Numbered from the stretch's first letter, positions 1 to 5,811 are shown. The stretch: 6,072 nucleotides of DNA from Spirochaetaceae bacterium (GCA_009778835.1 WRFK01000102.1:1-6072), one strand, 5' to 3'. Numbers and translations: made by a program. Notes: generated by a model from the sequence alone, not told the origin.

Positions 1-594
1 CTTGATAAAAACTATCCAAAAGAAATTTCTTTTTTGCATTTTAAAAACAACTTTCAGCTTCTTATATCAGTAATACTTTCTGCGCAGACAACAGACAGGC
101 AGGTAATGGAAGTAGTTCCTGCGCTTTTTAAAAAATACCCGGATCCTCTATCTCTGTCAAAAGCCCCCCTTGATAATATTATGGATATAATAAAACCTGT
201 TGGATTTTACAGGGTAAAAGCTGCAAATATAAAAAAAACTGCTGAAAAACTCCTAAAAGATTTTAATGGTATAGTTCCGGACACAATAGACGAACTGCTA
301 ACCTTACCGGGTGTAGGGAGGAAAAGCGCCAATGTGGTTGTGGGATCATTATTTGGAAAACCTGCAATTATAGTAGATACTCATTTTGGCAGAGTTGTAA
401 GAAGAATTGGTTTAACCCAGGCAAAAGTTCCGGATAAAATCGAAAAAGATATAGCGCTATTAATACCTGAAGAAAAACAATACAGATTTTCCATGGCAGC
501 AAACCTTCATGGAAGAAAAATATGCCATTCCAGAAAACCATCATGTAGTAATTGTTTTCTTAAATCTCTGTGTATAAGCTATTCCCCATGCTAG
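1..594 (+). CDS. nth: Endonuclease III (DNA glycosylase/AP lyase), 5' end cut by the window edge
   Basis: This is a base-excision repair enzyme that removes oxidised pyrimidines and cleaves the resulting abasic site; it acts in the cytoplasm on DNA. The frame is open from base 1, so the true start lies outside the window; family length (about 210 residues) suggests 10-20 residues are missing. Visible family marks: L-L-I-S-V-I-L-S-A-Q-T-T-D near the N-terminus; the helix-hairpin-helix L-P-G-V-G-R-K, whose Lys (codon 322-324) is the Schiff-base nucleophile; the catalytic Asp in V-D-T-H (codon 376-378), exactly 18 residues later as in E. coli Nth (K120/D138); and the 4Fe-4S ligands C-x6-C-x2-C-x5-C (codons 523, 544, 553, 571). 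All key residues are intact, so the enzyme should be functional. An internal TTG at 34 is in frame but is not the start, because homology continues upstream. No clear terminator follows. Confidence 0.96.
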   Translation, partial: LDKNYPKEISFLHFKNNFQLLISVILSAQTTDRQVMEVVPALFKKYPDPLSLSKAPLDNIMDIIKPVGFYRVKAANIKKTAEKLLKDFNGIVPDTIDELLTLPGVGRKSANVVVGSLFGKPAIIVDTHFGRVVRRIGLTQAKVPDKIEKDIALLIPEEKQYRFSMAANLHGRKICHSRKPSCSNCFLKSLCISYSPC

Positions 595-673
595 TCATGG
601 ATGGCAAGAGTATAGACAGAGGAGATTTCTGTATCATTTATAGTTAACTTTAACAAATACTCTTCAAAAGTAG

Positions 674-701
674 TTGAAAATTTTGTTTTTTTTGTTAATA
701 T
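674..701 (+). promoter_or_regulatory. Weak candidate sigma-70 promoter for the diguanylate cyclase gene
   Basis: TTGAAA (674-679) is followed after 16 bp by TAATAT (696-701), which matches 4 of 6 bases of the consensus -10. It lies in the AT-rich 165-bp gap between nth and the diguanylate cyclase gene. In sequence this AT-rich, such matches arise by chance, and read-through from nth cannot be excluded because I see no terminator between them. Confidence 0.28.
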
Positions 702-733
702 TATATGTATATTCATTTTTTGATATATGTATA
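702..733 (+). repeat. Two 10-bp direct repeats, TATATGTATA, 22 bp apart
   Basis: The identical decamer occurs at 702-711 and 724-733, a start-to-start distance of 22 bp, or about two helical turns. The pair sits between the candidate promoter and the ribosome-binding site of the diguanylate cyclase gene, where a dimeric regulator could bind one DNA face. Low sequence complexity makes chance a real alternative. Confidence 0.35.
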
Positions 734-748
734 GGCCTTAAAATAAAA

Positions 749-757
749 GAAGGTGAT
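749..757 (+). promoter_or_regulatory. Ribosome-binding site that fixes a TTG start
   Basis: GAAGGTGAT matches the extended anti-Shine-Dalgarno complement (GGAGGTGAT) in 8 of 9 bases, and its GAAGG core ends 6 nt before TTG at 760. This strong site supports the non-ATG start of the diguanylate cyclase; the next in-frame Met is at residue 136, inside the protein. Confidence 0.75.
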
Positions 758-759
758 AA

Positions 760-2454
760 TTGAGTATAGAAAATTTGCCGGAATTCGAAGATTTTGAAGA
801 ATTAGAAAAACATTATAAAACAAATCTTCCTCTTAACATTGAAAATATTTATGATAAAATTTTGAAAATAGGCGAGTCCAAAAAACTGGATAATGAAGGC
901 ATTGCTGAAATAAGAATTGACATCCATAAGCTTGCCGGTTCTGCCGGGACATTTGGATTTCTTCAGATAAGCAATATTCTAAAAGAACTTGATACATATT
1001 TATCAGATTTTCTTTCAAAAGAGCAAAAGCCTAAAAAAAAGAAAAAACCAGACTTTAACTATGTAAAAAATACAATTTTGGAGATAAAGGAGATTCTTGC
1101 CTCTGGCGACCCGGAAGCAGAGCCTAAAAATAAAAATGTAACACCTGTTGTTTCATCTTCTTCCATGTGGTTTTTGAAAAAAATTCCTGAAAATTGGAAT
1201 AGAAGGGTAGTTGTTTGTGATTATGACAATAGAAAATATCTTTCCGATATCAGGGACAGGCTTCCTTATTTTGGATATGAGATCGATTTTTTTAAAGAAA
1301 TAGATAATTTAAAAGAGAAAATATTAAATGAAGATATTCATTTAGTTATCCTTGATACTGAATTAGTTCAGAAAAATGAAAATATTGTAAAATGGTTAAG
1401 GGAAATCAAGGAAGAACGCAATTCTTTTAAAGTTTTCTTTATATCTGCTAATAATGATTTTAATACAAGACTATTCGCTATCAGAAACGATGGAGATGCT
1501 TTTTTTGAAAGTTCTGTTGATGTAGCCAAGCTTGCCCATAAAGTTGAATATTTTGCAGATACCCGCAAGACGCAACCTGATCATGTTCTTATTGTTGATG
1601 ATGATATAGATACGCTTGCTTATTATGCGCAGCTTTTTCAGAAAAAAGGAATGGTTACTTCTGTAACAACAGATCCTTTTTCTGTGTTTAGTTTAATAGT
1701 TGAGTCAACTCCTGATTTAATCTTTATCGATATGCTTATGCCTGAATGTAATGGTATAGAGCTTACAGCCATGATAAGGCAGCATGATGAATTTCTTCCA
1801 ATACCAATAATTATTTATTCTGTTTTTGACAAACCTATGTCTGTTGATTTTGAACTCTTATTCTCCGGTTATGAGTTTATAAGCAAATTTACAGATGATG
1901 AGACGCTTATCTCTATTGCAGTGAACAGAATAGACAGATCAAGAAACTTAAGATATTTCATGGAGAGAGATTCTCTAACAGGTCTTTTAAACCATTCCAA
2001 TATATGTGACGGTTTTCAGAGAGAATTTGTAAGGGCAATAAGAACAAATCTTCCTTTAAGTTATGTAATAATTGACATTGACAATTTCAAATCTGTAAAT
2101 GATGTGTATGGACATTTTGTTGGTGATACAGTTTTAAAAAGCCTTGCCTCTATGCTTCTGGAAAGGCTTAGAGCTACAGATATTGTAGGAAGGTATGGCG
2201 GAGAAGAATTTGTTATAATTATGGGAAATACCAGCGTTCAAAGTGCAAAAAAAGTAATGGATGTAATAAGAGAAAATTTTAGCAATATTGTTCATAATGC
2301 TTTTGGCAAGGAATTTAATGTTACTTTTAGTTGTGGTATTGCAGGTTTTCCTGAATTTCATGTTACAAAAACCATTTTTGACAACGCAGACAAGGCTTTA
2401 TACATAGCAAAAAAAGGTGGAAAAAATAAAGTTGTCATCTACCAGAACGAATAG
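760..2454 (+). CDS. Hpt-REC-REC-GGDEF response regulator / diguanylate cyclase
   Basis: A 564-residue cytoplasmic signalling protein predicted to make cyclic di-GMP from two GTP under phosphorelay control; there is no signal peptide or membrane segment. Domains: Hpt-like, residues about 15-115, with H-K-L-A-G-S-A-G-T-F-G and phospho-accepting His56; a Lys-rich, low-complexity linker 87-130; REC1, about 148-266, with Asp154 and putative acceptor Asp199 but the conserved Lys replaced by Ser (F-F-E-S-S, around 251), so probably degenerate; REC2, about 274-395, with acidic D280/D281/D282, acceptor Asp324, Ser354 and Lys376, all intact; GGDEF, about 400-562, with Asp439 (metal), Asn447 and Asp456 (guanine), active-site G-G-E-E-F at 480-484, and the product-inhibition I-site R-A-T-D (471-474). 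The REC-REC-GGDEF part resembles PleD. The TTG start is supported by a good ribosome-binding site. Its 3' end overlaps the lipoprotein gene. The cognate kinase is not in the window. Confidence 0.93.
   Translation: MSIENLPEFEDFEELEKHYKTNLPLNIENIYDKILKIGESKKLDNEGIAEIRIDIHKLAGSAGTFGFLQISNILKELDTYLSDFLSKEQKPKKKKKPDFNYVKNTILEIKEILASGDPEAEPKNKNVTPVVSSSSMWFLKKIPENWNRRVVVCDYDNRKYLSDIRDRLPYFGYEIDFFKEIDNLKEKILNEDIHLVILDTELVQKNENIVKWLREIKEERNSFKVFFISANNDFNTRLFAIRNDGDAFFESSVDVAKLAHKVEYFADTRKTQPDHVLIVDDDIDTLAYYAQLFQKKGMVTSVTTDPFSVFSLIVESTPDLIFIDMLMPECNGIELTAMIRQHDEFLPIPIIIYSVFDKPMSVDFELLFSGYEFISKFTDDETLISIAVNRIDRSRNLRYFMERDSLTGLLNHSNICDGFQREFVRAIRTNLPLSYVIIDIDNFKSVNDVYGHFVGDTVLKSLASMLLERLRATDIVGRYGGEEFVIIMGNTSVQSAKKVMDVIRENFSNIVHNAFGKEFNVTFSCGIAGFPEFHVTKTIFDNADKALYIAKKGGKNKVVIYQNE
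2415..2420 (+). promoter_or_regulatory. Possible internal ribosome-binding site for the overlapping lipoprotein gene
   Basis: AGGTGG lies inside the end of the diguanylate cyclase gene. It overlaps the first possible start (GTG 2417) and so cannot serve it, but it precedes an in-frame TTG at 2432 by 11 nt. If used, it would shorten the lipoprotein by five residues and leave a 25-residue signal peptide, a more typical length. This bears on the choice of start. Confidence 0.4.
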
Positions 2455-4135
2455 GTTTTTTGCTGTTCTTTTTTTGTTTTTACTGCTTCTTGTTATTTTT
2501 TCCTGCACTGTTGAAGAAAGAAAGTTTTACATAAATATAGATGGCAGCGGGCGAACCGAAAATATCTCCATGAAAAAAGAAGAACAACCGGCTAAAAACC
2601 TTGTTCTTTATAATCTAAAAAAAGCATATAAAGTTAACTCAAATAACCCTCTTTTTTTTAAAGCAGAAATAGAGAATTCGGAAGGGCCATACATATTTAC
2701 CATTCATACATCTGTATGGGCAAAAGAAATAGAATTTATTGCAGTAGATAAAAAAACAACTATTTATTTTACAGTTCCCGGAAAAGATGAACCATGCGAA
2801 ATAAAAGCATTCTCGATCAGGCTTTCGGAAAATTACGATAACTATTTTTGGGGGAACCTTGCAATCCCTTTGCTTAAAGAAATCAGATTGATTGATAAGA
2901 GCGATTTTGTTGAAGGTTACATAATAACCCATGATTCTGTTTCTCAAAGTGAAAATTTTAAAAATGTAATTTCAGACAATAAAAACTCTTTTGTTTTTGA
3001 TCTTGATGGATTTTTTGATAATCAGGCTTTATCCAATATTATAATTGAGATTGATGAAAAACCATTAAATGAAATAGAAGAACCCAATATAAATTTTTAT
3101 ACAGGTGGGATAAAAAATAGTATAAAAGCATTTCCTGTAAAAGGGAGAATAAATATTACTTCTATTGATCTGTCTGAGATTATTCCTGAATTCCTGCCTG
3201 GAAAAAGAAAAACCAATACAGTTGTTTTAATCAACTCATCAGATAATGCTAATATTTTTAAGAAAATATCGCTTATTCGTGATAAAGTTGATACTTCTCC
3301 GCTTATAGCTCTTGAGGCGGATTTTGGAACAATTATTAACTATCAAATTGAAAAATGGAGGCAGGAAAAATTTGAAATCTTTTCCTGGTCAATTTTTCCT
3401 GAATTTCTTGTAATAGATACTCATGATTATAAATTCCAGAATTCCATGTTTAAAAGGCTGGCCTTTTTTGTAGAAAAACCTGAATCCGCAGGAAAGCTTT
3501 TAACAGATGCTCAAATGAGCGGACTGCATGGGTGGAATGCCCATGATTATAAAGCAGAAGATCTATGCAATTTTTTTAATTTAGCACAGAAAACAGGTTT
3601 TTCGCTTTCTGATGAGGAAGAACTTCTTAAAATAATACTCCAGGAAAATAAGATAATAAAAAAAGAGAATTCTCAATTTTTGCCTTTAAGAGGAGGGATT
3701 TTATCAATATCCAGAGAGACTATTCCTTCGCTTAGAAGAGTTTTTGTTATGCATGAAGGATACCATGGTGTATTTTTTGCCTCAGGAGAATTCAGGAAAA
3801 AAAGCAATGAAATATGGGTAAAAACTTCTTCTGATATAAAACTTTTTTGGCAAATATTTCTTGCGCATAGAAACTATGATATAAAAAATAACTACTTGCT
3901 TGTTAATGAATTCATGGCATACCATTTGCAGCAAAATCCAACAAATGGGCAAGCTTATTTTTTTAATTATTCAATTCCTTTACTACGGGAAAGATATCCG
4001 TCAAGAAAAGATTTTTTTAATAATTTAAAAGAAAACTATAAGGAAGAATTTTTTTCAATTAGTACTGAATTTGAAAATACCTTGTTTTCAATTACAGGAC
4101 TTCCTGCCGGAAACCTTATATTTATAAGCAAATAA
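2417..4135 (+). CDS. Putative lipoprotein with HEGYH zinc-metalloprotease signature
   Basis: A 572-residue predicted lipoprotein of unnamed family. A short basic stretch (K3, K5, R10, R13) leads into a hydrophobic core (14-28) and a lipobox V-I-F-S-C with lipidated Cys30, followed by T-V-E-E; this relaxed lipobox fits spirochaetes. Residues about 31-310 look like a beta-rich extracytoplasmic region with no motif I recognise. The C-terminal part (about 325-515) holds conserved-looking blocks: D-T-H-D-Y (334-338), H-G-W-N-A-H-D-Y (371-378), S-I-S-R-E (430-434) and H-E-G-Y-H (446-450), a zinc-binding HExxH. N-E-F-M-A-Y (497-502) may supply a third ligand, Glu498, 48 residues on, as in gluzincins with long spacing such as anthrax lethal factor. 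Peptidase activity is inferred; the substrate is unknown. It overlaps the diguanylate cyclase gene by 38 bp (GTG 2417) or 23 bp (TTG 2432), so the two are probably co-transcribed and translationally coupled. Confidence 0.85.
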   Translation: MEKIKLSSTRTNRFFAVLFLFLLLLVIFSCTVEERKFYINIDGSGRTENISMKKEEQPAKNLVLYNLKKAYKVNSNNPLFFKAEIENSEGPYIFTIHTSVWAKEIEFIAVDKKTTIYFTVPGKDEPCEIKAFSIRLSENYDNYFWGNLAIPLLKEIRLIDKSDFVEGYIITHDSVSQSENFKNVISDNKNSFVFDLDGFFDNQALSNIIIEIDEKPLNEIEEPNINFYTGGIKNSIKAFPVKGRINITSIDLSEIIPEFLPGKRKTNTVVLINSSDNANIFKKISLIRDKVDTSPLIALEADFGTIINYQIEKWRQEKFEIFSWSIFPEFLVIDTHDYKFQNSMFKRLAFFVEKPESAGKLLTDAQMSGLHGWNAHDYKAEDLCNFFNLAQKTGFSLSDEEELLKIILQENKIIKKENSQFLPLRGGILSISRETIPSLRRVFVMHEGYHGVFFASGEFRKKSNEIWVKTSSDIKLFWQIFLAHRNYDIKNNYLLVNEFMAYHLQQNPTNGQAYFFNYSIPLLRERYPSRKDFFNNLKENYKEEFFSISTEFENTLFSITGLPAGNLIFISK

Positions 4136-4162
4136 TCTGTAAAATTTTTAAATTATCCGGCA
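4105..4162. repeat. Nested inverted repeats across the lipoprotein stop codon
   Basis: TGCCGG (4105-4110) pairs with CCGGCA (4157-4162), and between them CTTATA (4115-4120) and TATAAG (4123-4128) form a near-perfect small palindrome. The outer loop is long and no T-run follows on either strand, so this is not a classic terminator. It might fold in the 3' end of the lipoprotein mRNA, or be chance. Confidence 0.25.
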
Positions 4163-4170
4163 AATACCTA

Positions 4171-4195
4171 AAAAAAGCATTGCCAGCATTTTTTT
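4171..4195. terminator. Candidate bidirectional terminator between convergent genes
   Basis: An A6 tract plus GC, a 7-nt loop, then GC, a bulged A and a T7 tract form an 8-bp stem with one bulge (A-A-A-A-A-A-G-C / G-C-a-T-T-T-T-T-T). It sits between the lipoprotein stop (4133-4135) and the aminotransferase stop (4198-4200), and the mirrored A/T tracts give a U-run on both strands. The GC core is only 2 bp, so termination would be inefficient. Confidence 0.4.
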
Positions 4196-4197
4196 AA

Positions 4198-5565
4198 TTA
4201 TTTTTTCTCAACTTCTGTAATTGCTTCTTCAATAGCTTTAAGCGCGAAATCCATCTCATCTTTTGTAATAACCAGAGCAGGTGTAAGTGTAAGAATATTA
4301 CCCATTGTTAATTTAAAACTTACCCCTTTGGAAAGAGCCCTGTACATTACCTCTTCTGCTTCTTCTGTTGCAAGCTCTCTTGTTTTTCTGTCTTTTACAA
4401 GCTCGATCCCTATAAAAAGGCCTATTCCCCTTACAGCTCCAATAAGAGGGTGTCTATCCATCATTTCTGTAGCTTTTTTTAGCGCATATTCGCCAAGAGT
4501 TTTAGCATGCTCAATGATATTATTTTTTTCAATATAATTGATTGTAGCAAGACCTGCTGCAGCGCCAAGCGTGCTTTTTTCATGCGTAAAGTGTCCAAGA
4601 GCAATATGGCCCGCAACATCCAGTTTTTCATCTGCTATTGTTGCAGCTATTGGGAAAACTCCTCCCCCTAATCCTTTGCCAATTACAAGAATATCTGGAG
4701 TTACATCGAAATTTTGGCAAGTAAACCATTTGCCGGTTCTACCAAGCGCATGAGGCACTTCGTCAAAAATCAGTAAAGCCCCATATTTATCGCAAGCTTT
4801 TCTTACTATTTGCCAATATTCTTTTGACGGCACATAAGGTGTGCTTCTTACAGGTTCGGAAATTACTGCAGCAACATCCCCCTCTTTCTCAAGAATATAT
4901 TCAATATATTTTGCCCAAAGTATTTCCCACTCTTCGGGCTTTCCAATATCCATAAACCGCCTGTGGATATCTGGCGGCGGTACATGTTCTGTTCCACTGC
5001 ACAAAGGCCCTATCCCTTTTCTAAAAACAGCTTCGCCCCCAATAGAAATCGTATCAAGTGTTGCGCCATGAAAAGAATCCCACATGGAAATTATTTTATG
5101 CCTTCCGGTTGCTATTCTGGCTAATTTTATAGCTATTGAATTTGCCTCTGCCCCTCCGGGCGCAAAAAGCATTTTATTTAGATTCCCCGGCGTAAGAGAT
5201 GCGATTTTTTCTGCAAAATCAGTAACAATTTTATTTGTATAGCGCCTTGTGCAGAACGGTAGTTCATCAAGCTGCTTTTTTACAGCATCAATAACATCTT
5301 TATTTCCAAATCCCACCTGATGCACATTATTTCCATGAAAATCAAGATAGCGTCTTCCCTGCATATCTTCTATCCATGCGCCGTTTGCAGATTTAAGAAC
5401 ATTTAAACAAGGAGTAGATAATGATTGTTTTAAGAAGTATTTGCTGTCTTTATCAAGAATTTTTTGTGTTTCACTATTAATATTTTCTTTTTGCCATTTT
5501 TTTCTTTGTTCGGAAATATTAATATCACCTTCCAGTTTTAGTTGGTTATCGGTTTTTCCGCTCAT
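4198..5565 (-). CDS. Class III PLP-dependent aminotransferase-like enzyme (possibly PbfA-type phosphonate lyase)
   Basis: A 455-residue cytoplasmic fold-type I PLP enzyme. PLP-site residues: G-G-A-E-A-N (137-142); S-F-H-G with stacking aromatic F165-H166; E237 in S-E-P-V-R; D268 in I-F-D-E-V, binding the pyridine nitrogen; G-R-T-G (275-278); Schiff-base Lys297 in I-G-K-G-L-G-G-G; and T327 for the cofactor phosphate. A charged N-terminal extension of about 40 residues precedes the family core, which begins near S-L-S-T-P-C-L-N-V-L (48-57). Two departures from ordinary class III transaminases are S-E-P-V-R, where E-P-V-Q-G is usual, and T-H-E-K-S after T327, where T-F-G-G-N-P is usual. These, with F-H-G-N-N-V-H and R-R-Y-T-N, recall the (R)-1-hydroxy-2-aminoethylphosphonate ammonia-lyase (PbfA) group, but this is from memory. 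The generic aminotransferase call is firm; the substrate is not. AAGGAG lies 5 nt before the ATG. It has its own promoter and a long structured leader. Confidence 0.92.
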   Translation of the reverse strand: MSGKTDNQLKLEGDINISEQRKKWQKENINSETQKILDKDSKYFLKQSLSTPCLNVLKSANGAWIEDMQGRRYLDFHGNNVHQVGFGNKDVIDAVKKQLDELPFCTRRYTNKIVTDFAEKIASLTPGNLNKMLFAPGGAEANSIAIKLARIATGRHKIISMWDSFHGATLDTISIGGEAVFRKGIGPLCSGTEHVPPPDIHRRFMDIGKPEEWEILWAKYIEYILEKEGDVAAVISEPVRSTPYVPSKEYWQIVRKACDKYGALLIFDEVPHALGRTGKWFTCQNFDVTPDILVIGKGLGGGVFPIAATIADEKLDVAGHIALGHFTHEKSTLGAAAGLATINYIEKNNIIEHAKTLGEYALKKATEMMDRHPLIGAVRGIGLFIGIELVKDRKTRELATEEAEEVMYRALSKGVSFKLTMGNILTLTPALVITKDEMDFALKAIEEAITEVEKK

Positions 5566-5570
5566 ATTTT

Positions 5571-5576
5571 CTCCTT
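5571..5576 (-). promoter_or_regulatory. Ribosome-binding site of the class III PLP enzyme
   Basis: AAGGAG on the - strand ends 5 nt before the ATG at 5565-5563, which settles that start. It begins only a few bases after the end of the hairpin-rich element, so folding of that element could affect ribosome access. Confidence 0.8.
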
Positions 5577-5581
5577 AAATA

Positions 5582-5693
5582 TTGAAGTACCTGGCTTTTT
5601 ACCAGGGCAGGGCATTCCAGTACCCTAATACTTGCGCATATGACCGGTATCCCGGCCTTGCCACATCGCAGGATGGAGCTCTAGATATTTCAT
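5582..5693. repeat. Hairpin-dense, GC-richer element with imperfect terminal inverted repeats
   Basis: About 112 bp, near half G+C by eye, set in very AT-rich DNA. The ends are imperfect inverted repeats: 5583-5594 pairs with 5681-5692, giving 9 Watson-Crick pairs, 2 G-U pairs and 1 mismatch when read as + strand RNA. Inside are CCTGG/CCAGG (5590-5594/5602-5606, A/T-rich loop), AGGG/CCCT (5609-5612/5623-5626), GGCAGGG/CCTTGCC (5606-5612/5656-5662), a 6-bp stem around a 4-nt loop (5642-5657), and CCACATC/GATGG (5661-5667/5672-5676, one bulge). Some stems are mutually exclusive. The element lies within the predicted leader of the PLP-enzyme gene and ends 6 nt from its ribosome-binding site. It matches no riboswitch class I can recall. 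It could be a REP/MITE-like dispersed palindromic repeat or a cis-acting leader RNA; I lean slightly to the repeat because of the terminal inverted repeats and foreign base composition. Confidence 0.6.
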
Positions 5694-5733
5694 CACAAAA
5701 ATTAATAAAAATTCCAGTATAAGTAACAAAAAT

Positions 5734-5765
5734 TTACAGGATTATAATTCATTAAAAATTACAGG
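5734..5765 (-). repeat. CCTGTAA direct repeats overlying the PLP-enzyme promoter
   Basis: On the - strand, CCTGTAATTTTT (5765-5754) starts at the last bases of the -35 and runs into the spacer, and CCTGTAAATTTTT (5740-5728) starts directly after the -10. The two copies are 25 bp apart and bracket the -10, the position expected for a repressor that blocks RNA polymerase. The function is inferred from placement only. Confidence 0.4.
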
Positions 5766-5769
5766 TCAA
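5741..5769 (-). promoter_or_regulatory. Sigma-70-type promoter of the class III PLP enzyme
   Basis: On the - strand, TTGACC (5769-5764, 5 of 6 consensus bases) is followed after exactly 17 bp by TATAAT (5746-5741, perfect). Transcription would begin near 5734 and give a leader of about 170 nt before the ATG at 5565, containing the hairpin-dense element. Quality and spacing make this a convincing housekeeping promoter. Confidence 0.75.
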
Positions 5770-5771
5770 TT

Positions 5772-5787
5772 ATTTGTATATACAAAT
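5772..5787. promoter_or_regulatory. Perfect 16-bp palindrome, likely operator (GntR/AraR-like)
   Basis: ATTTGTATATACAAAT is a perfect inverted repeat with no loop, placed 2 bp upstream of the -35 of the PLP-enzyme promoter and well upstream of the divergent promoter. It differs only at the two central positions from the Bacillus AraR operator consensus as I remember it (ATTTGTACGTACAAAT); AraR has a GntR-type DNA-binding domain. Binding by a GntR-family regulator is inferred; no such gene is in the window. Confidence 0.6.
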
Positions 5788-5811
5788 GACTTTTTGTTAT
5801 GAGAATTAAAG

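Noticed and set aside
616..632. ACAGA/TCTGT hairpin after nth as a terminator
   Set aside because: It has only 5 bp, a 7-nt loop and no T-run following.
833..1018. 61-codon open frame on the - strand
   Set aside because: It lies wholly inside the diguanylate cyclase gene, whose domain motifs are unambiguous; its translation is Cys/Phe/Gln-rich with no recognisable feature. The - strand frames at 1368-1568 and 2134-2361 are rejected for the same reason.
2639..2947. 102-codon open frame on the - strand within the lipoprotein gene
   Set aside because: It is Cys/Phe/Tyr-rich antisense of an AT-rich gene, has no ribosome-binding site I could see, and is fully contained in a coherent + strand protein.
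4328..5071. Three + strand open frames (4328-4537, 4538-4753, 4841-5071)
   Set aside because: They are antisense to the class III PLP enzyme, in which conserved motifs cover the same bases; Ser/Pro/Ala-rich translations are typical of such shadows.
5609..5628. T-box-like AGGGT...TGGAA pattern on the leader strand
   Set aside because: The conserved T-box core and a terminator/antiterminator pair are absent, and no specifier stem can be placed upstream.
5582..5719. 45-codon + strand frame from TTG 5582 across the leader element
   Set aside because: There is no ribosome-binding site, and it spans the hairpin-dense element whose structure already explains the composition. The openness looks incidental.
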